The notes: generated from the letters alone by a model not told the origin. DNA of 64,000 bases from CALSMU01 sp965230225 (GCA_965230225.1 CBDDKM010000008.1:248001-312000); one strand, 5' to 3'. Shown: positions 52,598-61,373, counted from the first letter of the stretch. Numbers and translations are program-made.

Positions 52598-53290
52598 TTA
52601 TTGGGAAACAAAAAATATTCCTCCACCGTCATACAAATAATCGCTTCCTAAGTACTCCACTTTATAGCCTTTGTTTTCAATGTATTTTACCAATGCCTCA
52701 CCATCAGAATGGAGCAGGGCATTCCCCATAAAACAAACGGTGTCTTCCAGAATTCCACAAGTACCACCTAAGAACCCATATTTATGATCTACAATTTTTA
52801 TCTGTTTTGGGTCGAATAAGAAATGATCAATCTTCTCTTCTTTTAATCTTTTAGCTATTCCTCCATCTGAGGTAATCACCCCATCGCCCACCGGTAACAT
52901 ACTACATCTGGTGTATGCCTGCGATAAATGTATCGGTGTTTTACTTTTAACCACGTTCAGTATAGTTTGATCAGAGCTCCCTTCTTTTGCATAAATATGC
53001 TCATCAGAGCATACAGTATTGTACCAGGTACTTTCTTTCAGGCTTTCTCCTACAGGATTATTTCCTAATCGATAATTGATTCTATTCTCATCTAGAAAAG
53101 TAATCAGGTCTTGAGGCGAATTAGGAGCTATGATTAATTCGTTTTGATGCTGAAAAATAAAAATATCAGGATGCCCTGAAACGGAGTTATAGGTGACATT
53201 ACTGCTGGAAAACTCAAATACTCCCTGAACCTTTTCGCTCAAGTTTTTTTTCACCTCTTCAGGAGCCCTATGATCAATGATAGCAAACAT
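52598..53290 (-). CDS. GME-fold (DUF6873-like) protein, partner of the radical SAM gene
   Basis: A 230-aa protein. ATG at 53290 is the likely start (a TTG 9 nt earlier also exists); it overlaps the upstream radical SAM gene by 17 nt, so translation is coupled. Motifs QAYTRCSMLPVGDGVITSDGGIAK, KYGFLGGTCGILEDTVCFMGN and GSDYLYDGGGIFFV look like the guanidino-modifying-enzyme (pentein) fold with a Cys/His/Asp set, as in the DUF6873 family from memory. The substrate is unknown. Pairing with a radical SAM enzyme suggests a joint modification path, which is inference. Confidence 0.74.
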   Translation of the reverse strand: MFAIIDHRAPEEVKKNLSEKVQGVFEFSSSNVTYNSVSGHPDIFIFQHQNELIIAPNSPQDLITFLDENRINYRLGNNPVGESLKESTWYNTVCSDEHIYAKEGSSDQTILNVVKSKTPIHLSQAYTRCSMLPVGDGVITSDGGIAKRLKEEKIDHFLFDPKQIKIVDHKYGFLGGTCGILEDTVCFMGNALLHSDGEALVKYIENKGYKVEYLGSDYLYDGGGIFFVSQ

Positions 53291-54278
53291 TAAACTCAAA
53301 GTCCTTTAAGTTAGCATCTGGCATAAACTTTAGCTGGTATCCTTCTTCTACAAACTGATTTCTATTGACACCTTTATAACCAATGGCATAATTCAACTGT
53401 TTGCCAGGAACACTTATTTCTACTGTTCCTTTTTCCTTAAGATTTTCTGTTAAGATATCGTTCCACAAGGAGGACAGTACCATTTCCTTGAAAGAAGGAT
53501 GAATGGGTCCTGCCACCAAAGATTTTCCAAACTCTAACTCATCGGATGGGTGCAATCCTACTCGCAATACTTTTACTCCTCCAGCATTGAATATTTTAAG
53601 TACTTCTTTGCTCCAGTGCACTGCCTCATCTAATGTTAACACCTTATACAACCCTTTCGTGTAAAAGCGTTCCAAAGCAGTTCCTTCTACCACAATGGTT
53701 GGATAAATTCTGGTGGTATCAGCACCAAGCCTTACAATGTCTCTAGCAGTTTGTTTAGACAACTCCAAAGTATCATAAGGCAATCCCAGCATCATTTGAA
53801 GGCCAAACTCTACATTTCTTTTTTTGATCAATTTGGCGGCATTTTCGATGGCGTCAAATTTATGCCCCCTACCTGATTTCAGCAGTACTTTATCGTTTGT
53901 AGATTGTGCCCCCAATTCAATAGCGGTTACACCGTATTCCTCCAAAATATCAAGAATTTCTTCTGTGATGTAGTCCGGTTTGGTGGATAATCGAATACCG
54001 TGGACCTGTCCACTTAAAATGTATTGATGAGCAGCAGCTAGATAAGCGATCATTTGATCTTTAGGAATACCTGTAAAACTTCCTCCAAAAAACGCAATAT
54101 TGATGGTTCTATTGGAGGGGATAGTTTCCAGATAAGTTTCAATGGTCTCACTGATTTCATTGGGCTGAGGAACATGAAAAGTAGAACTTATTTTTTCCTG
54201 ATTGCAAAAAACACATTGGTGCGGGCATGCCAACTCCGGAATAAAGATGGGAATATTGCTATGTGTTTTATTGCTCAT
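53274..54278 (-). CDS. Elp3-like radical SAM protein without acetyltransferase domain
   Basis: A 334-aa radical SAM protein with ELACPHQCVFCNQEKIS (C-X3-C-X2-C), FFGGSFTGIPKDQM, RLSTKPDYITEEILDILEEYGVTAIELGAQS, and GLQMMLGLPYDTLELS. These match the Elp3/MiaB-like radical SAM catalytic core (TIGR01212-type neighbours), but the C-terminal acetyltransferase domain of true Elp3 is missing and the protein ends at ~334. It forms an overlapping operon with the GME-fold gene. Substrate unknown; RNA or peptide both possible. Confidence 0.85.
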   Translation of the reverse strand: MSNKTHSNIPIFIPELACPHQCVFCNQEKISSTFHVPQPNEISETIETYLETIPSNRTINIAFFGGSFTGIPKDQMIAYLAAAHQYILSGQVHGIRLSTKPDYITEEILDILEEYGVTAIELGAQSTNDKVLLKSGRGHKFDAIENAAKLIKKRNVEFGLQMMLGLPYDTLELSKQTARDIVRLGADTTRIYPTIVVEGTALERFYTKGLYKVLTLDEAVHWSKEVLKIFNAGGVKVLRVGLHPSDELEFGKSLVAGPIHPSFKEMVLSSLWNDILTENLKEKGTVEISVPGKQLNYAIGYKGVNRNQFVEEGYQLKFMPDANLKDFEFNVCYH

Positions 54279-54329
54279 AAATTCTGTTTTGCAAAGAAAA
54301 GAAATCCTGATTATTTGAAGAGTGTTTTA

Positions 54330-54337
54330 TATTTTTG
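54330..54337 (+). promoter_or_regulatory. -7 element of sfsA
   Basis: TATTTTTG, a perfect TAnnTTTG, 19 nt before the ATG at 54357. It lies inside the longer open frame from 54054, which supports the shorter start. Confidence 0.55.
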
Positions 54338-54356
54338 TTCCTCCTTAAAAAGAGAA

Positions 54357-55064
54357 ATGATAAAATTTAACTCACCCCTCATCAAGGGTACCTTAATTAA
54401 ACGATATAAGCGATTTCTGGCGGATGTAAAACTAGAAAGCGGTGAAGAGATTACAGCCCACTGTCCTAATACAGGAAGCATGAAAACCTGCCAATGGGAA
54501 GGAGCTACAGTTTACCTTACTCATCACGATGATCCAAAAAGAAAACTAAAGTACACCTGGGAATTGACAGAAACAGATGGTGGTTATATCTGCGTGAACA
54601 CACACCGACCAAACCGAATTGTTGAGCAAGCTATTTTGGACGATCAAATTCCAGAATTGAGCGGTTATGCCAATCTTAAAAGGGAAAAAAAATATGGTGA
54701 GAACTCTAAAATTGATCTTTTCTTATCGGGTCATGAGTCTCAACCAGACTGTTATGTTGAGATAAAAAATGTTACCCTAAAAGAAGGGGATACAATCACC
54801 TTCCCGGATGCAGTAACCACTAGAGGAACTAAGCATTTAAATGAATTACAGAACGTAGCTAAGGCCGGAGATCGTGCTGTTATCTTCTATCTGGTAAATC
54901 GTCCTGATGGAAAAGAATTTGGTATTGCGGGAGACATTGACCCTGTGTACAACGAGACTTTTAAGAAAGTAACCAAAAAAGATGTTGAAGTACTGATCTA
55001 TCAATCAAAAGCTTCTATGGAGGGTATTGAAATTGATCAAAAACTTCCGTTAACCAAGGCATAA
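54357..55064 (+). CDS. sfsA: SfsA-family DNA/RNA-binding nuclease-like protein
   Basis: A 235-aa protein. I choose ATG 54357 because it gives the standard N-terminus IKFNSPLIKGTLIKRYKRFLADVKLESGE; the frame runs open upstream to 54054 but that part is antisense to the radical SAM gene and non-homologous. Family motifs: HCPNTGSMKTC, THRPNRIVEQAI, KIDLFLSG with DCYVEIKNVTL (the D...E-K nuclease-like core) and FPDAVTTRGTKHLNEL. Originally named for sugar fermentation stimulation; now regarded as a nucleic-acid binding/nuclease fold. Followed after 35 nt by the TerC-like gene. Confidence 0.93.
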   Translation: MIKFNSPLIKGTLIKRYKRFLADVKLESGEEITAHCPNTGSMKTCQWEGATVYLTHHDDPKRKLKYTWELTETDGGYICVNTHRPNRIVEQAILDDQIPELSGYANLKREKKYGENSKIDLFLSGHESQPDCYVEIKNVTLKEGDTITFPDAVTTRGTKHLNELQNVAKAGDRAVIFYLVNRPDGKEFGIAGDIDPVYNETFKKVTKKDVEVLIYQSKASMEGIEIDQKLPLTKA

Positions 55065-55099
55065 AAACAAAATATTACAACTACTTATTTACCTGAATA

Positions 55100-55888
55100 A
55101 TGAGCGATTTATTTACCATTGATAACCTTATCACCTTATTTTTATTAATCCTATTGCAAGCTGTATTGGGGTTCGACAACTTGCTTTATATCTCGTTAGA
55201 GTCGAAAAAAGCGCCAACAGAAAAACAAGCTTTTGTAAGAAAACTAGGAATTCTAATCGCTATTGGATTAAGAATTGGGCTTTTACTATTGTTAATGTCT
55301 TTGATCAAATCCTTTCAGGTGGCATTTATTAACATAGACATTAAAGGAACATTGTCGATGCACATGAACTTCCATAGCTTGATTGTACTATTGGGTGGTG
55401 GGTTTATTCTGTATACAGCCATGAAGGAAATCTGGCACATGATCCGTTTGGAAAGTGATAAAAAAGAGGTGAAAAAGAAGAGCAGTGTTGGAAGAGTAAT
55501 TACATCCATCGTTATTATGAACCTTGTATTCTCATTTGACTCAATCTTAAGTGCCATGGCATTAACCGATAATTTTTGGGTAATGGCCATTGCCATTGTA
55601 GTTAGTGGGTTACTAATGATCTGGTTGTCAGAAACGGTATCGAAATTCCTTAAGAAGAACCGACTTTATGAAGTACTAGGGTTATTTATCCTATTCATAG
55701 TGGGTATTATGCTGGTTACCGAAGGAGGACATTTGGCTCACATTTACCTGTGGGACAACCCTATTACCCCAATGAGTAAAACTACCTTCTACTTCATCAT
55801 TGCCATATTGGTATTGATAGATGTAGTACAGAGTAGATATCAGAAAAAGCTCCTTAAAGAAAAGGACCTGGAAACTTTCGAAGATTAA
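55100..55888 (+). CDS. TerC-family membrane protein
   Basis: A 262-aa protein with about seven membrane helices and the family motifs LGFDNLLYISL (helix 1) and FSFDSILSAMAL (helix 5), whose buried acidic residues are thought to bind metal ions. Charged loop at ~118-128 (RLESDKKEVKKK). TerC relatives take part in manganese or calcium handling, including metalation of exported enzymes. It is probably co-transcribed with sfsA and ends 1 nt from the convergent carboxypeptidase gene. Confidence 0.9.
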   Translation: MSDLFTIDNLITLFLLILLQAVLGFDNLLYISLESKKAPTEKQAFVRKLGILIAIGLRIGLLLLLMSLIKSFQVAFINIDIKGTLSMHMNFHSLIVLLGGGFILYTAMKEIWHMIRLESDKKEVKKKSSVGRVITSIVIMNLVFSFDSILSAMALTDNFWVMAIAIVVSGLLMIWLSETVSKFLKKNRLYEVLGLFILFIVGIMLVTEGGHLAHIYLWDNPITPMSKTTFYFIIAILVLIDVVQSRYQKKLLKEKDLETFED

Positions 55889-55889
55889 T

Positions 55890-57614
55890 TTACCATTCGA
55901 TTAACCTTGCAACAGGGTACCTGTTGTGGGTTGGTTCGTAGTAATTAGAATGGGTATAGATGTAGTACAACTGTGCCCAGCGGTCTGTTGCAAACTTTTC
56001 GTCTTCCTTCTTTTTATCTTCAAATTCTAATTTGAGTTTAGCATCTTCTTCCAAAATCCTAATGGCTTCCGACTCAAATGAGAATGGTGAAAACCACTCT
56101 TTCTGCTGCAGTATTCCATCAAAAAAGTTCCAGGCAAAAAAGGAATCAGTTCCTTGTGGCTCCAGAGTTTCTACAATGTATCGATTGGTTTCCTGATTAA
56201 CGAAGACGATGTAATCTCCTTCGTAATAATTAACCGGTGAGAGCTTCTTTTCCACCTCAACATTATAGTGCAGATAATGTCCTTCATATGGGTGCTTCAC
56301 TGTTTCATAATCCTTGATGTAATACATCTCAGCAGTTAAAGAGGTATCTTCTTCTATACGCTTCATCACTACCCCATTTAGTTTAAGCCTTTCCACTACT
56401 TCTTTGTAGGCTTGAGGAACTACATAAGCAATTGGTTTTTCTATGGTTACATCCGGTAAAAAGTGATCGTAGTATTTGATTTTTTTAGAGAATGGTTTAT
56501 CGTGGTTGTAGATTAACTTTTTTGCATCTTTCCCAAACTCACTTTCTACATACTCTGCTTCATATCCTTTAAACTCAATTTCTTTATACGATACCGTATC
56601 CTCCTTCCATGACAATACAAACTTTGTTTGGGACTTTGTATCATCAATGGCATTCTTTCGAGCTTTTAGTAATACCACATTATTCTTATTCATCCATTTA
56701 AGTACGGTACTAAAGAACTCATAAGTTTGCTCCACTCTTTCTTCGTATGGTTTGTATTTAAGTGTTTCGGTAACAAAACCAATGGTATTAAACAAGGTAG
56801 TATATCCAGTAGAATATCTTGGCGTTTCCAAATAATCTTTAATTCCATTATCCGGTGCACCTTTAACGGTAAATACATAAGGAGCCATATCCATTTTCTT
56901 TCCTTTCATGTCTTGATACAGAAACGGCAGCATTTCCTTGCTCATGCAATCACTCATGGTATGATTTAACTTATCCTGCTGAGTAGCAATGATGGTCATG
57001 GTGTGTTGAAAATCTGAACCATTAGTAGCATGTGCATCGATAAAAACATCTGGTTCTGTTAAATGGTAAATCTTAGCAAAAATCTTAGCATTTTCCGAAT
57101 CGCATTTAATAAAGTCTCTGTTCAAATCTCTGTTTTGAGCATTTCCCCTAAACCCATATTCCATAGGTCCATTTTGCCCTGCTCTGCTACAGCAAGATCG
57201 ATTTAACCCTCCTCCAACATTATAGAACGGAATGATACAAACATTGGTGTTTTCCAACAATTGGTTCACCTTGTCGTCCTTCAACAAATCATTGGCAAAT
57301 TTTACGCTGGCATCTACCCCACAAGGCTCTCCCGGGTGAATGGCATTATTGATAAGTAATACCGCCTTATTTTTGTTGTGTAAACGATTTACATCTACTA
57401 CACTTTCATTAGAGATTACAAACAAATGAATGGGCCTCCCAACGTCGCTTTCTCCCATATTTATTAAGGTACAATTGGTGTGAGATTTAGCAAGTTTTTT
57501 ATACTCCTCAATGGCCGCTTCGTGAGTATAAGTTTGGTTTTGCTGATAAGGATATTCCTGCGCTATTCCTAACGTTACAACCAAACCAAATAAAAGGGTG
57601 AATACTGCTTTCAT
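55890..57614 (-). CDS. M14-family zinc carboxypeptidase, exported
   Basis: A 574-aa exported metallopeptidase: signal peptide (ends VVTLGIAQ), zinc ligands H93 and E96 in NNAIHPGEPCGVD and H195 in DVFIDAHATNGSD, substrate-binding RDLNRDF (around 162-168) and the catalytic Glu in FVTETLKYK. After the catalytic domain (~30-310) there is a long non-catalytic region rich in Tyr and Lys. Function is removal of C-terminal residues from peptides or peptidoglycan stems; specificity cannot be read off. It complements the DPP IV gene in a proteolytic lifestyle. Confidence 0.92.
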   Translation of the reverse strand: MKAVFTLLFGLVVTLGIAQEYPYQQNQTYTHEAAIEEYKKLAKSHTNCTLINMGESDVGRPIHLFVISNESVVDVNRLHNKNKAVLLINNAIHPGEPCGVDASVKFANDLLKDDKVNQLLENTNVCIIPFYNVGGGLNRSCCSRAGQNGPMEYGFRGNAQNRDLNRDFIKCDSENAKIFAKIYHLTEPDVFIDAHATNGSDFQHTMTIIATQQDKLNHTMSDCMSKEMLPFLYQDMKGKKMDMAPYVFTVKGAPDNGIKDYLETPRYSTGYTTLFNTIGFVTETLKYKPYEERVEQTYEFFSTVLKWMNKNNVVLLKARKNAIDDTKSQTKFVLSWKEDTVSYKEIEFKGYEAEYVESEFGKDAKKLIYNHDKPFSKKIKYYDHFLPDVTIEKPIAYVVPQAYKEVVERLKLNGVVMKRIEEDTSLTAEMYYIKDYETVKHPYEGHYLHYNVEVEKKLSPVNYYEGDYIVFVNQETNRYIVETLEPQGTDSFFAWNFFDGILQQKEWFSPFSFESEAIRILEEDAKLKLEFEDKKKEDEKFATDRWAQLYYIYTHSNYYEPTHNRYPVARLIEW

Positions 57615-57630
57615 AATTTCCGCTTTGCTA

Positions 57631-57638
57631 CGAAAATA
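57631..57638 (-). promoter_or_regulatory. -7 element of the M14 carboxypeptidase gene
   Basis: TATTTTCG on the minus strand (one change from TAnnTTTG), 16 nt before the ATG. Confidence 0.48.
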
Positions 57639-57727
57639 TGTATTGAGTTTGACAAGTAGAAATTAATTTCATCCTGCTTTTCATACAAACAGGATTAGAA
57701 AAGGGAGCTATCATCACTTTTAGGTAA

Positions 57728-57746
57728 CTATTATTATAAATAATAG
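57728..57746. repeat. AT-rich palindrome upstream of the MORN/EF-hand gene
   Basis: CTATTATT and AATAATAG are perfect 8-bp arms around ATA, in the divergent region between the carboxypeptidase and MORN genes. It could be an operator, but AT-rich palindromes arise by chance often. Confidence 0.3.
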
Positions 57747-57785
57747 ATATACCCGAACAACTAACTGACAAAGCAAACAGACCCG

Positions 57786-58751
57786 ATGAAAAGACCACTA
57801 ACCTGTATACTACTACTGCTTGTTGTTTCCTATACCCAAGCACAGGACATACAATTTCTGCCCGATGCCATGAGCTTCAACTGTGAGTTGGCGGAAATTC
57901 AAAACGAAGATGCCGGAATCATAATTTACGATCGATATACCCCATTACTTGGAGGAACTTTGGAAAGAAAAAGATCGAATGGAGAATTGATTGAAGGTGA
58001 AATAAACGATACCTACAACGATGGCAAAAAACTCCATACCGGAAAATACAAAGAAGGTAAATTGGTTTCTTTTACGAACTACTACCCAAACGGGAAAATA
58101 GAAAGGGAATTTGAATCGAAAGGTGGAAAGAGTGGTTTGTTAAAAGTATACTACGAAAGCGGGAAACCAAGAATGGCCAGAACTTATAGCAAAGGGCTTC
58201 TTGTTAAAGTGGAGAACTACAACCCTAAAGGCAGAATGTTGTACTACATCGAGTACCATAAGTCTACTGATTACCCCTTAATGATTGAGGACAGGACACT
58301 AGCTGGTAAATTGAAATACAGAATTAGCCTGATTGACAAAAAAGATTTGATTTACGATTTTGTAGAAAAAGATGCTGAGGGAAAAACTGCCGAAAAAGGG
58401 ATGCTACAGTTTGACGCATCTAAACAACAGTTTAAAAACGAAATTGGTAAATACTACTACCGTACACAGGAAAACGATCCTATCTTTTCGAAAAACTACG
58501 AATACGGTGATAAGATGATCTCTAAAAGAGAAAACAATGCCTATTTAGCCATAAAAAAACAAGAAGAGGAAAACAACATTGTTTCCAATCATCCGTACAA
58601 AGATTTCGACTTGAATAAGAACAACGATATTTCTGTTGGTGAGTTGGACTCAGCCATCAACAACTTCTTCGAAGATGATACCATTGAAGCAGCTACTATA
58701 CAGGGGTTAATTAACTACTTCTTTGAGCAGGATAGTGCTCAGGATTTTTAA
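57786..58751 (+). CDS. Exported MORN/YwqK-repeat protein with C-terminal EF-hand
   Basis: A 321-aa protein with signal peptide (ends SYTQAQ). The middle has YwqK/MORN-type strands: GKLVSFTNYYPNGKIEREFESKGG, LLKVYYESGKPRMARTYSKG, ENYNPKGRMLYYIEYHK. Near the C-terminus there is one EF-hand-like loop, D275-L-N-K-N-N-D-I-S-V-G-E286, with the 1, 3, 5 and 12 ligands of a calcium loop, then helix-rich acidic residues. The combination suggests a calcium-bound envelope protein. No operon partner. Function unknown. Confidence 0.78.
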   Translation: MKRPLTCILLLLVVSYTQAQDIQFLPDAMSFNCELAEIQNEDAGIIIYDRYTPLLGGTLERKRSNGELIEGEINDTYNDGKKLHTGKYKEGKLVSFTNYYPNGKIEREFESKGGKSGLLKVYYESGKPRMARTYSKGLLVKVENYNPKGRMLYYIEYHKSTDYPLMIEDRTLAGKLKYRISLIDKKDLIYDFVEKDAEGKTAEKGMLQFDASKQQFKNEIGKYYYRTQENDPIFSKNYEYGDKMISKRENNAYLAIKKQEEENNIVSNHPYKDFDLNKNNDISVGELDSAINNFFEDDTIEAATIQGLINYFFEQDSAQDF

Positions 58752-58762
58752 TGATTTAATTA

Positions 58763-59878
58763 CTACAAGTTAGTCTGCGAAAACTTAATCCCCAATTGGC
58801 GTTCCATTGGCTTGATTTTTTTTCTTTCATTTTCGGTTACCAGAGCCAAAGAGATTCCCTTTTTACCGGCTCTTGCTGTTCTACCACTACGATGTACGTA
58901 ATACTCCAGTTGTTCCGGTAATTGGTGATGCAGTACAAAGGCCAAATCTTTTACGTCAATCCCTCTTGCACTAACATCGGTGGAGATCAGGAATTGAAGT
59001 GTTTCGTTCTTGAACGCACGCATTACTTTCTCTCTTTCCTTTTGAGTTAAATCGCCTTGTAGCGCATCTACTTTAAAGTTTCTGGACTTTAATTGTTTGG
59101 CCAAGGTCTCTGCTCCAGCTTTCGTTCTGCAGAATATGATTCCTCTCTCCTCTTCCTGAGATTTTAAAAACAGAATGATTCTGTTCAACTTTTCATGATC
59201 GGGAGATACAACGTATTGATGCTTTATGTTGGCATTTACCAAACTACTGGCATCCACTACAATTTGATGAGCATCGTGAGCCATGTAGCGGTTAACGATT
59301 CCCAGTATCTCTCTGCCCATGGTGGCAGAGAAAAGCCATTTCTTCTTCCCCTCACCGGTTCTTTCAAGAATGTTGTCCAACTCTTTTTTGAACCCCATGC
59401 TCAACATTTCATCGGCTTCGTCTAATACCAGCGTATTGATTTGCTCCAGGTTCAGTGCTTTTCTGTTCAACAAATCGATTAACCTCCCTGGTGTAGCCAC
59501 TACAATGTGTGTGGGGCGCTTTAAACGACCAAGTTGTATATCAATTTTCTCTCCTCCGTAAACACCCTCTACAAATATTCTATCAGTATACTTGGTAAAC
59601 TTAAACAGTTGCTTTTTGATTTGTTGTACTAGTTCTCTGGTTGGCGCCAATATCAAGGCCTGAATCGTTTTTTCTCCTGGATTAATTCGTTGAAGAATGG
59701 GCAAACCGTAAGCAGCAGTTTTACCGGTTCCGGTTTGAGCCAGACCAATAAAATCTCCATTGGTTTTCAATAAAAACGGAATTGCCTCTTCCTGAATCTC
59801 TGTTGGGTTATTAATTCCCAATTCTGTTAGTCCCTGTCTAAGGTCTTTTGATACTCCAATGTCTGCAAATGTTGTCAC
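58763..59878 (-). CDS. DEAD-box RNA helicase, short form (GTG start)
   Basis: A 371-aa helicase core without the long basic tail seen in many RhlE-type proteins. It has the Q motif (FADIGVSKDLRQGLTELGINNPTEIQ), AQTGTGKTAAYGLP, PTRELVQQI, DEAD in LVLDEADEMLSMG, SAT, and HRSGRTARAGKKG. It starts with GTG at 59878, the codon that gives the TTFADIG start; a -7 motif lies at 59898. RNA remodelling in ribosome assembly or RNA decay is inferred from the family. Confidence 0.94.
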   Translation of the reverse strand: MTTFADIGVSKDLRQGLTELGINNPTEIQEEAIPFLLKTNGDFIGLAQTGTGKTAAYGLPILQRINPGEKTIQALILAPTRELVQQIKKQLFKFTKYTDRIFVEGVYGGEKIDIQLGRLKRPTHIVVATPGRLIDLLNRKALNLEQINTLVLDEADEMLSMGFKKELDNILERTGEGKKKWLFSATMGREILGIVNRYMAHDAHQIVVDASSLVNANIKHQYVVSPDHEKLNRIILFLKSQEEERGIIFCRTKAGAETLAKQLKSRNFKVDALQGDLTQKEREKVMRAFKNETLQFLISTDVSARGIDVKDLAFVLHHQLPEQLEYYVHRSGRTARAGKKGISLALVTENERKKIKPMERQLGIKFSQTNL

Positions 59879-59897
59879 CTGATATACTTTTAAATTG

Positions 59898-59905
59898 CGA
59901 AAGTA
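59898..59905 (-). promoter_or_regulatory. -7 element of the DEAD-box helicase gene
   Basis: TACTTTCG on the minus strand (one change from TAnnTTTG), 19 nt before the GTG start. Confidence 0.45.
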
Positions 59906-59977
59906 CTAATTCGTCCTGCAATATCATTTCCAACGGATAATATTTGTACATTCATCCATCTTAAAAAACCAGGAAAC

Positions 59978-60661
59978 ATGTCTCAAATTTCTACACAAAG
60001 TTTTGAATTTCTTAAGCAACTTCAACGAAATAACAACCGCGATTGGTTTAATGATCATAAAGATGAGTACGTAAAGGCTCATGAAAATATCATAAGTTTT
60101 GCAGAATCTCTGTTGGAGCAGATGAATAAACACGACAACATTGAAACACCTACCGGAAAGAAAAGCTTACACCGAATTTACCGAGACATTCGATTTTCTA
60201 AAAACAAAACTCCTTATAAAATTAACTGGAGCGGTGGCTTTAAAAGAGCAACTGAACAATTAAGAGGTGGTTATTATTTTCACCTTCAACCGGGAAACTC
60301 TTTTGTAGGAGGTGGATTCTGGGGGCCTAATAAGGATGACATGAAACTTATTCGACAAGAACTGGCCGCTGATGCAGATGAACTGCGCGAAATCCTAAAA
60401 AGACCTGACTTCCGAAAAACTTTTGGAGAGTTGATTGGAGAGCAACTAAAAACAGCTCCAAGGGATTACCCGAAGGATCATCCTAACATTGACCTGCTAA
60501 GGATGAAACAATTCTTAGTTATCAAACGGTTTACAGACGAAGAAGTATTGGCACCAGATTTTTATAAAACAGCAAGTAAAACGTTCAGGAAGATGCGACC
60601 ATTTTTCAATTTTATGAGCGAGGTACTTACTACCGATGCCAATGGAGAACCACTTTATTAA
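59978..60661 (+). CDS. DUF2461 family protein
   Basis: A 227-aa cytoplasmic protein of usual DUF2461 (TIGR02453) length: FEFLKQLQRNNNRDWFNDHKDEY, RIYRDIRFSKNKTPYKINW, GGYYFHLQPGNSFVGGGFWGP and RPDFRKTFGEL. The family is common and has no proven function. It is a single-gene unit. Confidence 0.92.
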   Translation: MSQISTQSFEFLKQLQRNNNRDWFNDHKDEYVKAHENIISFAESLLEQMNKHDNIETPTGKKSLHRIYRDIRFSKNKTPYKINWSGGFKRATEQLRGGYYFHLQPGNSFVGGGFWGPNKDDMKLIRQELAADADELREILKRPDFRKTFGELIGEQLKTAPRDYPKDHPNIDLLRMKQFLVIKRFTDEEVLAPDFYKTASKTFRKMRPFFNFMSEVLTTDANGEPLY

Positions 60662-60665
60662 GTGG

Positions 60666-60923
60666 TTAAACCCGAATTGGGGCTACTAATTCTTCGAAGG
60701 CAAAGTCCCTATCAAAGACCTCTCTTAAATACCGTACTATAATTACGTTTTGCTCAGTAGACAACTTTAACGGATAATCTATGATTCTGTAAATTTTTCT
60801 CAAGCTCACTTCCAATTTTTCTCCTAACTCTTTTTTTTGATCTATTGAAAGTTTTTTAACCAACAATCCAAGTTTATTGGTTTCCACAACGCACTTTTTC
60901 TTTTTATTTTTTTCCTGGGGCAT
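60666..60923 (-). CDS. Small basic hypothetical protein, divergent from the XRE regulator
   Basis: An 85-aa protein with Lys-rich N-terminus (MPQEKNKKKKCVVE) and helices (LGLLVKKLSIDQKKELGEKLEVSLRKIYRII, STEQNVIIVRYLREVFDRDFAFEELV). The part after residue 15 could be a small helix-turn-helix or adaptor. It shares a 126-bp divergent region with the XRE gene, which contains the phased ATTGTCA repeats, so both genes are probably under that regulator. I do not recognise the family. Confidence 0.6.
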   Translation of the reverse strand: MPQEKNKKKKCVVETNKLGLLVKKLSIDQKKELGEKLEVSLRKIYRIIDYPLKLSTEQNVIIVRYLREVFDRDFAFEELVAPIRV

Positions 60924-60955
60924 GTCATCTTTCAGTTTTAAGGTTTTTGTGTAAT

Positions 60956-60994
60956 ATTGTCATTCATTGTCACTATTGACAATGTTAATTGTGA
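60956..60994. promoter_or_regulatory. Phased operator array between the small gene and the XRE regulator
   Basis: ATTGTCA occurs at 60956 and 60966, its complement TGACAAT at 60977, and a variant ATTGTGA at 60988. CATTGTCA-CTAT-TGACAATG (60965-60984) is a perfect 8+4+8 palindrome. Repeats are about 10-11 bp apart, one DNA turn. A TTG (60968) and TAATTGTG (60986-60993) lie within, so bound protein would block a plausible promoter of the XRE gene. Confidence 0.62.
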
Positions 60995-61049
60995 CTAACT
61001 AAAACTATACAAAAGTTTTGTTAAACACAAACTTATTGAAAGCATATTT

Positions 61050-61373
61050 ATGAGATTATCCTATTCTGAAAGAATTAAAAAATTGTGCAAGTTAAAGCGT
61101 GTACCCATTTATCAATTGGCGGAACAGTTGGGAATGAGCGAGGCTGGATTACACAAAACACTTAAAAACGACACTCTACAGGTAAAGAAACTTCAAGAAA
61201 TTGCCGATTTCTTTTCGGTAAACATCATGATATTTTTTACCGACGAATTTGATGCTGGTCAAACAGGATCATATTTGGCACTTGAACCTCATTTAGTCTA
61301 TCAATCTACCGTAGAAAAAAGGTTGAAAAGATTAGAAGATCAAGTAAAAGAGATTCAGGAAAAAATAGATTAA
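61050..61373 (+). CDS. XRE-family HTH regulator with C-terminal coiled coil
   Basis: A 107-aa protein: an XRE/Cro-like helix-turn-helix at ~5-65 (RIKKLCKLKRVPIYQLAEQLGMSEAGLHKTLKN, LQEIADFFSVNIMIFF) and a short coiled coil at the end (STVEKRLKRLEDQVKEIQEKID) for dimerisation. The dimer would suit the palindromic operator directly upstream, pointing to autoregulation and control of the 85-aa gene. Its stop codon abuts that of the convergent Rossmann-like gene. Confidence 0.87.
   Translation: MRLSYSERIKKLCKLKRVPIYQLAEQLGMSEAGLHKTLKNDTLQVKKLQEIADFFSVNIMIFFTDEFDAGQTGSYLALEPHLVYQSTVEKRLKRLEDQVKEIQEKID

Noticed and set aside
54054..54356. N-terminal extension of sfsA in the open frame
   Set aside because: It is antisense to the start of the radical SAM gene, and the family N-terminus begins at 54357 with a -7 promoter motif in front.
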